From: Dipteris shenzhenensis
Taxonomy: Eukaryota > Polypodiophyta > Polypodiopsida > Gleicheniales
Reading direction: 5' to 3' (one strand)
NCBI GenBank assembly: GCA_047967505.1
Contig: CM106540.1
DNA: 64,000 bases
A program made the position numbers and the translations under genes. The notes beneath the pieces were generated by a model. It saw nothing but the letters and a program-made list of their open reading frames with translations. It was not told where the DNA came from and searched no databases. This document shows, piece after piece, positions 44,320 through 56,043 of this stretch (within the stretch, counting starts at the first letter, position 1; every line of letters starts with the position of its first letter).

Positions 44320-46983
44320 AGGTGTATGAAACCATGGAGGCCCTCAAGAAATGCACCATTTCCAAAGAGGAATGAATCCTCGTTGCAATTGAAAGTGATT
44401 TGGTAGCTCTTTAAAATCAAGGAAAAATACATATGGATTTGTGATTAGATGGGAAGATATATCCAGTAGATCCACAAACTTGTCTGGGCACCTCAATTCC
44501 ATGGGTTGACCACTTTAATAAATTTTCTATGTAAGCATGAGAATGGTTTGTCAAGATATTGTAAAAGGTTGATTGCTCATGGAGCAAGGAGCCTTCACAC
44601 CCACTATGAATCTTTGCTTTATGAAAGAGACAAAGGAAACATTAGATGCTCAATTGGGAGAGCACACTTTAAATGTAATTCACTTATAAATGCAAAACAC
44701 ATCTCTTAAAGATGAGATCAAGAAATTGGAAAAAACATTAGCATTCATAAAGGATACTCCAATGGGTCCAAGACTTCGTAAGAGGAAATTGCATCCAATG
44801 GATGAAATATCCCAAAAAAGTGGTCACTGGAAGCATTGAGTGAGAGCTTGCAAGATTGTTTCAGAACTCATGTCTATCCATCATGAACAGTTCGGTGCTA
44901 TGGGTGAAATGTTTACAAAAATAATTTTGGAGTCAACTATACATCATCCCAAATTCAAAAGTATAAAATCAGATATAACATCCGAGTTAGTGAGCAAAGT
45001 TGTGGAGCAATTGAATGCAACTAATGCATAGGGAGTTTGTGATAGTGCAGTCATATCTGCTCAAATTCAAGAGCTTAAATAAATCATGCCTTTCTCTAGG
45101 GACAAAAGTTAAATCCCCACTTCCAAAACGAACCGATGTTGATAAGGCAAGGTATGCTCTCAATTTGGGTGTACTTGATTTAATTGGAGAGCTTTAGCAT
45201 GTATGTAGTATGCTAGCTGTGAAAGGGAAGGCTAGAGAGTCCAAAGAACTAGAATAGTCAACAACAACTTTGTGATGGATATTTGAAGAGTTTTGCAAGT
45301 GATGGTGAAGTTTTATAATATGCCTGTAGATGTAGAAGAATGCAATGTGAAGTTTTATGATATGCCTATGGAAGAATGCAATGGTCAACTAAAGATCATA
45401 TTGAATCTTGATGAAAGTGAGGGTCAAAAACTAAAAGAGTCAATTTGATATTAGTGAATAGAATACTAGACCTTCAAGTTGAACTTGATGATGCAAGGCA
45501 GTTTAGAGTGCAAATAGAACAGGAGATTTGGTGATTGGCTGCATTTGAGGTACCATGGAAATTTGAATTTGGATTTGGTAATGAAAAATATTTAGAATGC
45601 TTTGAAATAGAATGTGAGTTAGTTTTTCACATGCCAGAGGAGTCACATTCAATTTCGAAGTGGTTCTTTGAACAAACCGATATCCCAAGTGTGATCAAAT
45701 GTCATAACAATGGTGATCTACTTGAAGAATGGATCCTACAGTGTAGAATGGCATCTTGCTACTGCTAACCTCAAGACTATTAAATGTATGCTTAATATGA
45801 CACAAGGAGCAAATATAAACCATCCTTGTCCGTTGTGCATGCGAAAGAGAGTAACATTGTAGGTAGGTAAAAAGAACCAAAAGCAATGGGCTTGTAAGCT
45901 TGCAGAGATCGATCAAACTAAGGCACCATATCATGATGTTCTAGGGAAAGATCCATCATGGAGCCCGATTCTTAAAATTCCTCTTGAGAGAGTACATGTT
46001 TGTGCCATTTCATGCCATTGTTAGAATAATTGAAAAGATGGTGCACTTGTATATCATAGATGCATATAATTTAAAGCCCCAACAAGAAAGTGAGAGGGCA
46101 ATTGCAAGAATTGAAAAGGTGCTTTCAGATATGGGACTACACTCTGGGCAAATCAAGCTTACAAAAGATGAGAAAAGACCTGGAAAAACAGGCAATGTTC
46201 CTTGTAAGGAAATTTTTGTAGTCAAGGCTTTACAATTTCTTTCTACAATGAAAAAGAGTGATAGGCTTAAACGTGCTCATGATTTTGATGTATGGCAAAA
46301 GTTACGCAATGCCTATTGTAAACAAGGAGGAAAGGGCAAAAAAATATTGGAAAAATTGCAAGTTTCATTAGCTCTTGATAGCTTGGTACTTTTTCTACAA
46401 AAGAAAAGACTCAAAGATGAAGATGCACACCATTTCATCAATGCTATGAATGACTTTAGGCAGAATATGGAGATTGCTTGGGGAAAGAATCATTTCACAT
46501 AATACATAGTAATCCCTAACTTACATACTAAGATGTATATATTGATTGATCCCTTTTTTTTTTTTTTTTTTTGGTGGGAAGCACATTTTATATGCCCATG
46601 CACCCACCATACATGGCATGGCATTATGGAAGCATTAGAGTGTGGTCCACTCAAAGCATGGAAAGATCACATTGGCAAGCACGTTGTGCATATAACAAAG
46701 TGACCCAACATGGGGGTGGTAGAACTAGATGGTTCAATTGGTTCAATGGTGGTACAGGTGTATCAAAATAAGAGCATCTGCAACACTAGCATTCAAAGAG
46801 TCCTTAGTATCCCATGTAGTACGAGACGTCAATTCTAAACATAGAAGAAGAATTTACAATTCATCAAATGTAAGACAAAATCATGCAAGGTGGCATGCAA
46901 CCCATCACAGAGAAGGGCGCATATGGGTGGAGTCATATGAAATTGATGGTGTAGACTCTTCCACTGTGGATGCCCATTCATAA
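44320..46983 (+). pseudogene. Broken gene of unknown family, possibly transposon-derived
   Basis: A series of plus-strand open pieces in changing frames reads as one decayed gene: 44,506-44,709; 44,840-45,031; 45,120-45,300 ('VDKARYALNLGVLDLIGEL', 'VCSMLAVKGKARESKELE'); 45,535-45,768 ('WKFEFGFGNEKYLECFEIE'); 45,745-45,960 ('EWHLATANLKTIKCM', 'HPCPLCMRKR'); 45,984-46,502, the longest (172 codons: 'IARIEKVLSDMGLHSGQIK', 'AHDFDVWQKLRNAYCKQGG'); then 46,571-46,983 ('MERSHWQARCAYNKVTQHG', 'VQLVQWWYRCIKIR'), after a 20-base poly-T. The C-x2-C 'PCPLC' motif, and a late segment combining a SHW box with an H-G-G-G box, suggest a nucleic-acid enzyme or transposase, but I cannot name the family. At least six stops and frameshifts. 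Confidence 0.5.
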
Positions 46984-47056
46984 ATTTTAGAAATTATTTA
47001 TAATTCTAGTTCTGTGATATGCAGTAAAGTTAGTGTATCAGGATATGAAAAAGAAA

Positions 47057-47330
47057 AATTTGAGTTGTTGGATGTTAATTATTGGTTTCTAGCTCTAGGT
47101 TGCGCCAATCCTATGCTTTCAGAGTTTATGTTGAAAATAATTGTTTTTAAAATTTAGGGTTTTGGGCCCTATATAAAGCAAAGGAATTGCAATAAAGAAG
47201 AAACATTTGAGTTGTTGGATGTCAATTATAAGTTTTCAGCTCAAGGTTACACCAAGTTTATGTTTGGGAGTTTATGTCGAAAAAATTTATTTTTAAAATA
47301 CACGGTTTTGGGCCCCATATAAAGGAATTG
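47057..47330 (+). promoter_or_regulatory. Duplicated 147-bp segment, each copy with GGGCCCYATATAAAG
   Basis: GAGTTGTTGGATGTYAATTAT at 47,062 (21 bp, one variable base) recurs at 47,209. Each ~147-bp copy ends with TTTTGGGCCCTATATAAAGC or TTTTGGGCCCCATATAAAGG (near 47,160 and 47,308). The second TATA-like box lies about 125 bp before the histone-like start codon at 47,438, a plausible core-promoter distance, with a pyrimidine-rich leader between. Confidence 0.55.
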
Positions 47331-47437
47331 ACATTGTTTTAAGAGCTCCCACACTCCCATGCTCTCACACACCCTCCTAATTGCCCCTAATCCCCCATCC
47401 CCCTCTCTCCCTCTTGCACTCTCTCTCTCCATCCCCC

Positions 47438-48133
47438 ATGGCCCGAAATAAGTAGAAGGCAAGGAAGCTAGGAACACGAGAAGAGGAGAGCTCCTTCAGT
47501 GACTCACCCCCCGCCCACCCCCATTAGGACAATAATCCCAATGTGAGAAGCTTCTAGTGCGGAATCCAAAGGTGCGAGAAGAAGAGCAAGACTCGAGCAC
47601 AGAGAGGAAACAAGAAAGAGAAGGGGAATTCCAATGACGTTAAGAGCAGAGATCAAAGAAAACCAAGAGCAGCAACATCATCCACAGCACATCCACGCCC
47701 TCCTCTGCAGGAAAATGGTCCACACGCACCCCTAGGAAGAGCACAACAGCCACCTCTATATCTAGGCCAAAGAAGTCCACCTCCAGGAGATGGTATAGGT
47801 TCAAACCAGGCACCGTGGCACTTCGAGAGATCCGTAGGTATCAAAAGTCTTAGTGATCTCATCATCCTGAAGGTGATCTTTGCCAAAGTCATTCATGAGG
47901 TCATGCAAGACATCAACCAGGGCCCTACGAATGGGTGGTTTGTGGAGGGGGTCGGGTGGGGAGGCCCCTTGGCTTCAAATGCCATGCTTGCCTTCTTATA
48001 GCACAGAATTGTGGCCTACTTGATAGACTTTATGGGTGATGTTCAGTTGGCTTCCATCCACATGAGCACGGTCACTGTTATCGTGAAGGATGTGCACTTC
48101 AATGTATGGCTTAGGAGAACCAAGAATAGTTAG
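47438..48133 (+). pseudogene. Histone H3-family pseudogene, CENH3-like, intronless
   Basis: Starts MARNK-TAG-KARKLGT, recognisably the H3 N-terminus ARTKQTARKSTG with Gln changed to a stop. A long basic/Pro-rich tail (~130 codons) follows. After a frame change come 'RRWYRFKPGTVALREIRRY' (47,790-47,845), the alphaN signature of H3, then two stops at QKS. Back in the first frame are 'SDLIILKVIFAKVIHEVMQDI' split by substitutions (helix 1), 'SNAMLAFL', TAG, then 'AYLIDFMGDVQLASIHMST' (helix 2) and 'VTVIVKDVHFNVWLRRT' (helix 3), ending TAG 48,131-48,133. The extended loop 1 (QGPTNGWFVEGVGW between helices 1 and 2) and the long divergent tail point to the centromeric variant CENH3 rather than canonical H3. 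At least five stops and two frame changes. With no introns seen, it is either a processed copy or an intronless gene. Confidence 0.68.
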
Positions 48134-48244
48134 GTCTTTTTTTGTACAACGCCTTGGGCATGGCTAGAGATGGTGTATGTACTACACCTTGGGTGATTCT
48201 CAATGTTGTTATTTTCCTCCTATAAAATATAATAAAGTGACCTT

Positions 48245-48450
48245 TTTCACAATGTTTGTAGTTTGTCTTTGTCATTGCAATCTCCAATTTTCTTGCATGC
48301 AATATGAAAAAAGAAAATAATATTTTTCTTTGTCTTTGCAACTTCAATTTAAAGTACATGTAACTCAACGAAAGGAAATAATAACAAAAAATAATATTTT
48401 GCCTTTGTCTTTGCAACCTCAATTTAAATTACATGCAATTCAAAGAAAGA
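48245..48450. repeat. ~75-bp imperfect tandem repeat
   Basis: Three diverged units, each with CTTTGTCWTTGCAAYCTCAATTT followed by an ACATGYAAYTCAA-type block. AT-rich and non-coding. It lies just after the histone-like pseudogene. Confidence 0.65.
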
Positions 48451-48640
48451 AATCAATTGAAAATCGTAGTCTTTATTGATTCGAGGAGTGCATCTACAAG
48501 GATCAACCCTTTAGGGGACATTTCACTCTAGCCTACACTTTTTTTTTGCTAGGTTCTGCACCATCTTTGGCTTGCCTAAGAAGAGAGGGTTGAATGACTT
48601 CATTCTCAATTACTTGGGGATCAGTGATACTAGCTAGCCT

Positions 48641-48904
48641 TGTTGAGAGTTCACACTCAACATCATGTAATCATGTGTGCATAGCACCATCATGTGATCA
48701 TGTGTGCATAGCACTAACCCAATAGAGTGCTATAAAGGAAAGGGTTAGATGCCCTCACCCTAACCCTAAATGGATTTGTATATATTCTACATTTTCAACT
48801 ACATCTGTACAGTTAGTCATTTGTGGTGTATCTCTAGTTGTGCCCTCTCTCTCATCTCCAGTTTTATCCTCTCCCCTCTTCATATTTTGTCATGGTATTA
48901 GAGC
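48641..48904 (+). repeat. LTR-like unit with primer-binding site
   Basis: TGTTGAGAG start (48,641, tentative); 27-bp tandem duplication at 48,661-48,687/48,688-48,714; GCTATAAAGG TATA-like box at 48,729; end TTTTGTCA at 48,892; then TGGTATTAGAGC (48,893-48,904), an initiator-Met-type PBS with one change. The matching 3' LTR was not found. Confidence 0.5.
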
Positions 48905-50354
48905 TTCCTCGCCTTCCGCTGAGACATTGCGATTCTTGAGAGTGCGAAAGAGATTGTGAGATTGAGAGTTCTCTTGAGTGTTCGCCGTGAGAGTCCACTT
49001 CCGGTGAGAGATCTTCATCCATCCTTTGATAGAAAATTTCCGTCACTTGAGAGAGAAAATTTCCATCCATTCAACTCCATTTCGAGGGTTCTATCATTGA
49101 GAGATTCTGAAAGTTCATTGAGAGAGAGAGAGAGAGATTTGTGAAATCCTCTTCTATTCTTGGAGATACTTCTCTTCACCATGAGTTTTTTCCAGTGAGA
49201 GTGAAAGAGGGAGTTTCTTGTGCATTTGAGAGATCTCTTTAGGTTAGAGAAGGAGAGCCACTGGTATTGAGAAGGCTTGCGAGTGAAAGCGTGGAAGTTC
49301 AAAGCTCAAAGCATCTGTAGCAGCACACCTAAGCCTACGAGCAGCCTCAAGTGACCTCTCCAAATGAAGCTCAATGCCTCCAAAGCTTCATCAACCACCA
49401 GGCTTCATGAGACTGAACTCTACGACTCAGCCGGCTACAACTCGCTGTCTACGACACTTCCCCAAGACCTATAGTGCCACTGTAGTGCCTACCATCAGCC
49501 ATATAGCCTTGGCTGACTTCTTTGATAGACGTCGACTTCTTTGATAGACGACCACTCAATAGACTCCTACACGCCTTCAACTGCAATGGCTCACGGCTTC
49601 CACCAATGCATACCTAGCTCCTCTCTATTGACCAATGAGCCTCCAGCCAAGTGCAGCAACCGAGCCTCGAACAAACAGAAGCGCGACTCGTCGACAACCC
49701 GGCTCCAAGGCCCTACATAGCAAGTAGCACTCCAAGCTTGCCTGCTTTAGTCCATCGCACAAGCCAGCCTCTCCACGAGTGACTCCTGCTCTACAAATGC
49801 CGACCGACCAGCGACTCCATCAACTCACTAGCAACGTCTCCTACACTCTGCTAGGTAGCTCTACAAAGCTCACGGATTGCTCCTACACAGCAAGCGGCTC
49901 CTACACAGCATTCCAATGCCCTACATGCAAAGCCAAAGCAACAACTAGCCTCCACAGACAACAGGTCCTCCAGCCACAGCTGCAGTGACTTCCTGCAAAC
50001 GGTCGACCAGCCTATATCACTAGAGCAGCTTCTTCACTCCTACTTCTATGACAAGTCCTATGGCATTGACAAGTCCTACGTCTATGACAACGCTAACCAG
50101 CAGCATAGGAGACCCTTCTTAAAGGCCAACAGCCCTCCAACGGCTACATCAGTGCCATTGCCAATAGCACCATTAGCCACCCAATGGCTCTAATCGCCAA
50201 CTAATGGCTCACAATGGCCAGCCTCTCCTCCAAATCTTTGACGCCTCATCTTTGACGTTGCATGACAATTCCCCGTCGTCACCTCCACACCTCCTACAAA
50301 CAAACCATGGAAATGGAATCTACAAGATTTCGTTGGCATCTCCGAAGATTTCGG
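48905..50354. other. Retroelement leader-like, non-coding
   Basis: AG-rich (GAGAGAGAGAGA near 49,120), then C-rich sequence with repeated short words (CTCCTACACAGCA) around 49,850-49,920. No gag or pol domain follows directly. Probably internal sequence of a non-autonomous LTR element, or a leader separated from its ORFs. Confidence 0.35.
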
Positions 50355-52260
50355 TGGGAGTACTTGTCCATTGCTTTCATTTTCTTTCCATTTCATTTCC
50401 ATTATGCGTTATCTTTCCTTTCCATTCCTATTGTTAGCTTGCTTCTCTCCCTACCACTATGATCTTTCATGTGGTATAAGAGCCATGTTCTTAGCCCTAC
50501 TCTCTCCTTCCCTTTCCCTTCCAAGAGGTTGAGCTGAGGGAGACCAATGAAGCTACTCTACCTCCTCCTCCTTGGAATGCTGCCCTCTTCTCTCCTTCCT
50601 TGAGCTCTCTTCTCCATGCCATGATCTGCCACCTCTCTTTTGCTTCCTTCAGCTACATCTTTATGTGACCTACGGATCATGTGATGCTTCTATCTGGATC
50701 TAGAAGTAGAATCACGGATTTGTGTCTTCAGCAAAGTTGTAGAGGACCTTGAGTACTACAAATTTTGTTTTTACATCATTGAAATCCGAGTTCTCTGTGA
50801 AAAGTTACAGCCCTTGCAAGAAGTGACAAAATTTGTTTCTGTGGGTGAATTTTGTTCTAGAGCTCAATGATTTGACAGCCCAAGCATGATGTAGCCAGCT
50901 CAACGTGGATCTGTCCATCCTCTTCATCGTTAACCTCTGATCTAGCCTGCCATTTGCTCCTTCTATCTGACATTCTCTTGGAGCTGCTGCCTGCAAGTTA
51001 GTGCCCATATTCTACTCATCATTCTCTTGGAGCTGATGTCCTTCTACTTCTGTCTACCATGAAGAAGTTCCACGCTGCCTCTGTCTTCTCTACCTCCAAA
51101 CTTTAGTGAAGACTTCCCAAGCTAGATGTGAGTTATCTAATACTACTTCGACACACTCCAGTACAGTGATCTCTCTGATTAGTGCATTACATCGAGCTTG
51201 ATGCAGACCACTCTACATCAATAAGCGACTTCTTCAACATTGCTTATTCAATCGGTGTTTGAAGTACTTTGCATTGATTGACTGCCCAATTGGTCGTGGT
51301 ACCTGAGGCTTCTACTTCAACATTGGTGACTCTCCTTTTGGCATTTTGAGAGTCATCATGTGATTGCTCCATGTAGCTACCCCATGGACTTCACCGACAT
51401 ATTTTGGGACATTCCTACCTAGCGCTTCATCGACATCATCATCGACTTGCAAGGATGTGCACACATGTGTCTTAGCTACTTGGAGGACATCTCTTACTTC
51501 TAAGAGATTTATTTTTATTATTACTACATGCTTGATGTTATTTTGGGGTCCTCTACCCTGGGTAGTCCCCCTAAAATGTTATGTATTAAGAATTTTTTGT
51601 TTTTATTGAGTCTAAAGGTCCTCTACCTTGGTCTCATTTTTATCAGGCCTGGCTGAGTTCCAGGATGTTGGTGTATTCCTAGACCTATGAGCTGGTCATG
51701 TAGCCATGCTATAACGTGAGCCTGTGAGCATGTTGAGTCTCATGCCATGAGAGTGCTTAGATCAACCTTTGAACACGCTCAGACTTTAGCCTCTGAGTTA
51801 CATAGGGTGCACAGTTTGATGATCGTCACTGTCATGTTCTATTCTTGGTTCCATTCCAATAGTCCCTCACCTTAGACTATCATTGTCATGTTCTGTTCTT
51901 GGTTCCATTCCAATAGTCTCTCACCTTGCCTTCATGGATGTGTGTTGGAATATGAAGACAAAGTGAGTCTAAAATGAGTGTTCTAGGTGTGTTTTATAGT
52001 ATAGTGAGTCCTAGACATGCCACATGTCATATTGGGAGTTATCCCATATACACTATGGCTTTCTAGAGTCTAGTGTCACACTATATAGTGTTGTACTTGT
52101 CTATTGTCTATTATATCTGTCAACATCAAGCTCTTTGGCATCATGTGAGTACTTGTCCATTGCTTTCATTTTCTTTCCATTTCATTTCAATTATGCTTGT
52201 TATCTTTCCTTTCCATTCCTAGTGTTAGCTTGCTTCCCTCCCTACCACTATGATCTTTCA
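50355..52260 (+). mobile_element. Non-autonomous LTR element (LARD/TRIM-like), tentative
   Basis: About 115 bp is repeated directly at 50,355-50,469 and 52,144-52,260 (TCCATTGCTTTCATTTTCTT ... CTACCACTATGATCTTTCA), ending CA in both. After the left copy comes TGGTATAAGAGCC (50,472-50,484), a degenerate initiator-Met PBS. The right copy probably extends back to TGTTGGAATATG at 51,943. The ~1.5 kb between has no coding domain. It contains a 54-bp tandem duplication near 51,831-51,938. No polypurine tract or matching target duplication was seen, so the boundaries are soft. Confidence 0.5.
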
Positions 52261-52770
52261 GTTCTTTCATCAATCAACGGTTGGTATAGATTTAGATCAA
52301 AGTAGACTAGATCGAGATGCTTTGAATTTCCCCAAGTTGCCAATCTAAGCCATGCCCAAAATTCTTGACTAGTTCCTACTCGGAGTCAGTCCCTACACTC
52401 ACATATGGTTTCACATCATCACATTACCTGAAACCTAATGTTCATCAGTTCAGTGAGTAGACTTTAAAGTGTTCAAAGGCATTTTCTATTGATCAGTGGT
52501 GGTAGATAGCACATGATTTGATTTCACACATACATGCCATCATTGTAAAGCCTATTCGGCTATTTCATGGCATTGTGCACATCATTTCAGACTTGTAAAG
52601 CCTCTTGGCTATTCTCGGCATCATTTGCCCCACAAGCCTTGTAACAAATCAGATTATATATATTGCATTCTACCTTCACCGATAGTTCAGATTTCACTTG
52701 CCACAGTCAGTGTTTTGCAGTTGATTTGGACAGTAATTTTCATGACACTTTGAGTACATTTCTTGCACCA
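52261..52770. other. Leader upstream of family A gag, non-coding
   Basis: No open frame of note; presumably the untranslated leader of the Copia copy that starts at 52,771. Two TTCGGCTATT/TTGGCTATT words with shared CTTGTAAAGCCT context occur near 52,550-52,610. No PBS is recognisable. Confidence 0.4.
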
Positions 52771-55265
52771 TGTCTACGACTAGCAACCTCAATTTGGAGG
52801 CATCTGCTAAGCTAGACAACTCCAATTACGGCACATGAAAATACCAAATCCAGACCATTCTTGTACCTCAGAAAAAATTGGAGTATGTTGATGGTTCTAT
52901 ACCTAGACCATTGGACGATCCAGCCAGCAATAGCTCTACTCCACCTGTTGTCAGAGCACCAGCAGTGGGATCTACAAAGGGATCTCCAGCTACACAAACA
53001 ATTTCCATACCTATAGCAGATCCTGCCATTGCCCATGCACAGGCATAATGGGATAAGAAAGATAAGTATGCATATCATCTGATCAAGCAGAATGTGCAGG
53101 ATGTCATGCTAGGATAGCTCAACATAGTCAAGACATCGAAAGAAGCATGGGATATGTTCACAGCTCTCTACGAGTCAAACAATACTTCTAGGATTCTCAC
53201 ATTGAGAAACCAAACCAGCCAGAGTTTTTGCAACAGCAACAGCAAAACCAATCATGCTTATGTACTTCGGATCTAAGACTACAACAATCAACTCGTAGCA
53301 ACAGGAGAGACTATGAATCCAGCAAAAATGGTTCAAGTCATCTTGAATGGACGAGGAATGGACTAGGAGGGATACGAGAATCTAGTCCAGAGTATTGCCA
53401 TTCAATGGCAAATTCCGACAGTGGAAGAACTTCAGTCAATCTTACTTGGTGAAGAACTCAGGACACAAGCCATTCATGCATCCAAAGGTCATTCTAATGA
53501 GAGAAGTGGTCATCATCAGCAACAGAATCATCAGCAAAATTAGCATTAGCATCATCCTCGGCAACATTAGAATAGCAAATAGGAAATCATTCCAACCGAG
53601 GAAGATTCCAAGGATGAGGGAATGCATCCACCAACATGTGAAACATCCAGTGCAACTATTGTCATAAGTTTGAACACTATGAAAGATATTGCTACAAGAA
53701 GCAATATGACCAAGGCGATCAATCCAGTAGTAATCGAGGGAATTTCCACGACAGAGGAAATCATCGTGGTGGACACTCTAGTCACAGTCATTTTGCAAAT
53801 GAACATGGGAATATGTTTCTTGCAAACGAGGAAATGCAAAAGATTTGCACAGTGTACCTGTGTACCTAGACAATGATTACAATCCAAAAGAGGATTGTAG
53901 CTATCAAGTCGACCAAGCAGACCAGGATCCTTGGTATATCGACAACGGTGCATCATCTCACATGACAAATCATCAGGAATGGCTCATAGAGATGAAACCA
54001 TTAGAAGGTTAGAAAAATGTCATCTACACAGCAGATAATACACCAAAGGGGGACAGTCATTATCCCTATGAACAATTTTCCAAGTACAAAAGTATTGGTG
54101 AAAGATGTACTCTAAGTTTCGAAGCTCAGCAAGAACCTCTTATCAGTAGGTCAAATGATGGAACACAACTACCGAGTCATCTTTGATGGAGATGAATGCA
54201 CTATCAAAGATAAATCCAAAAGATGTCAGCTATAGTAGGAAAAGGTGTCAAGGAAGGATGCTTGTATAGAATGCTAGCTATAGTATCAAGTTTGCATGCC
54301 ATGTCAGCTCAACCCCAATAGATGCCACTATCTGCAAAATGGCACAAGAGATATGGTCATGTCAATTTCAAGAGCTTGCTAGATCTCAAGAATCAAAATA
54401 TGGCAATTGGGATTCCTAAACTACAGTTTCTTAGAAAAGTTTGCGAAGCGTGCTACTTTGGCAAATAAAAGTGAACCAACTTTGGTGAGCACGAGGTATT
54501 ATTGATTTGATACATACAAATGTATGGGGTTATGCCCAGAACCGCAGCATCAATGGTTCACTTTACTACTTGAATTTCATCGACAACTACAACAGATATT
54601 GTTGGGTCTACTTTCTGAAAGAGAAATCTAAAATGTTTTCTAGATTTCAAGAATTCAAATCCATGGTAGAAAACCAAACAGGCAGAAAGATCAAAGCCAT
54701 GAGATCAGATAGAGGAGGTGAATACATGTCTTCAGCGTTCATGAACTTTTGCAGAAGTCATGGCATTCAAAGACAATTCACTTGTGCAGATACTCCTCAG
54801 TAGAATGCAAGAGCTGAAAGGAAGAATGGTACTTTAGCAAACAGTGCTAGAGCAATGCTTAGTGAGAAGCATCTTCCGAATCAATATTGGGCAGAAGCAA
54901 TCATCGATGATTTTTTCAAGCTAGTTTCGTTAAGAAGCTAAACTTTTATATTGCCATCAAAAGTTTGTATGTCCTAATAAAAATAAAAGTGTGAAACATT
55001 CACCAGGATTTGAAACTTTTATGCAAAAAATTTAAAGCTTCGCAAGGGTTTACATTTTTGCCTTCAAAATTCAAAAGAAAATATTAAAAAAAGTACTACA
55101 TTCTACCAATATTGTGAAAGTAAAAAAATGAGCTTGAAAACTTTTGCCAAGAGTTTATATTATTATATAAGCATAGCTTCGATAAAAACATCCCTGGAAG
55201 CAATAGCTACTACGAACTACTTGCTTAATCAGCTTCCTACCGAACCGATACAGGGTATGACACCT
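52771..55265 (+). mobile_element. Degenerate Ty1/Copia retrotransposon, family A copy 2
   Basis: Gag starts ATG 52,771 ('KLDNSNYGT', TGA in place of the expected Trp; 'KEAWDMFTALYESNNTSR'), zinc knuckle 'CNYCHKFEHYERYCYKK' near 53,650, protease 'DPWYIDNGASSHMTNH' near 53,930, pre-integrase, then integrase 54,507-54,900: first catalytic Asp is Asn ('IHTNVWG'), second kept ('MRSDRGGEY'), Glu kept after a TAG ('NARAERKNG'). A 295-bp MITE interrupts it, and homology resumes at 55,205 ('ATTNYLLNQLPT') for about 60 bp before ending. RT, RNase H and LTRs are missing. More than ten stops. Confidence 0.87.
54902..55196 (+). mobile_element. hAT-like MITE, copy 3, inside Copia integrase
   Basis: 295 bp with ends CATCGATG and CATCCCTG, flanked by a perfect 8-bp duplication GAAGCAAT (54,894-54,901; 55,197-55,204). 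The homologous uninterrupted site in family A copy 1 (GAAACAAT, 1277-1284, followed by AGCCACTACG) is the empty site. Same family as 3014-3309 and 3487-3771. Confidence 0.92.
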
Positions 55266-56043
55266 TATAACACTTATTTCATTAATTTTGGACTCATATG
55301 TCTACTTTTGGACTATTCCTTAAAATCCTTCCCAACTGAAAAGTTTACTTTATGAAACTGTCATTCGAGAATCAAAAGTTTACTTTTTGGCACTATCATT
55401 TTCACATAAGACATTTCAAATTATCTCTCTACACTGTTGTACAAATAATGCAAAAACTACTATTAAATCCTAAATTTGTATTTCTTATTTATAAGAATCA
55501 TATTCTTAAAATAAAAAATCTGAGTTATTAGTTTAAATCCATGAAAAACCATGCTATTGAGGATTCACAACATTTTAAAAATGTATACATAAGAGACCTG
55601 TAAGACTCTTTTTACTTTCAATGCAGAAAACTATAACACTCTTGAATATTCAAGAAATTAAAAGGTTTATATACACATGAGACATGATGGAAGCCTCTTT
55701 TGTACTCCAAAAAATAGCAATAGCTATGCTTGCAATTTTACATTATCATGTCATAAGTTTTACAACAAATATTGCTCTGGATGAGTCTTTGTACAAAGGA
55801 TCTCCTGTGGCCTTTTCAATAATTTAATTTTTCCTTTACAATGAGTTTAGTACAAATGGGCGATCCAAACATTTGCTTGTTTGAATGTCCTTTTCTATCA
55901 TGATCACAGAAATGAGCGATCCAAACATTTGCTTGTTCAGAATGTCCTTTCTGTCATCACTTGTCACTTGGGTGCCATCTTCATTCACTCTCATCTGACA
56001 ACCACCACCACCTTCACTCTTTCTCGATATTTGAATGGTGTTA
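55266..56043. other. AT-rich non-coding sequence with a 56-bp duplication
   Basis: Nothing coding recognised. CGATCCAAACATTTGCTTGTT occurs at 55,861 and 55,917 (period 56 bp, 21 bp each). This could include the 3' terminal region of the element carrying the next gene; no terminal inverted repeat was identified. Confidence 0.5.

Noticed and set aside
47800-47822. tRNA T-loop-like AGGTTCAAACC
   Set aside because: No acceptor stem or anticodon arm around it; it lies inside the histone alphaN coding block.
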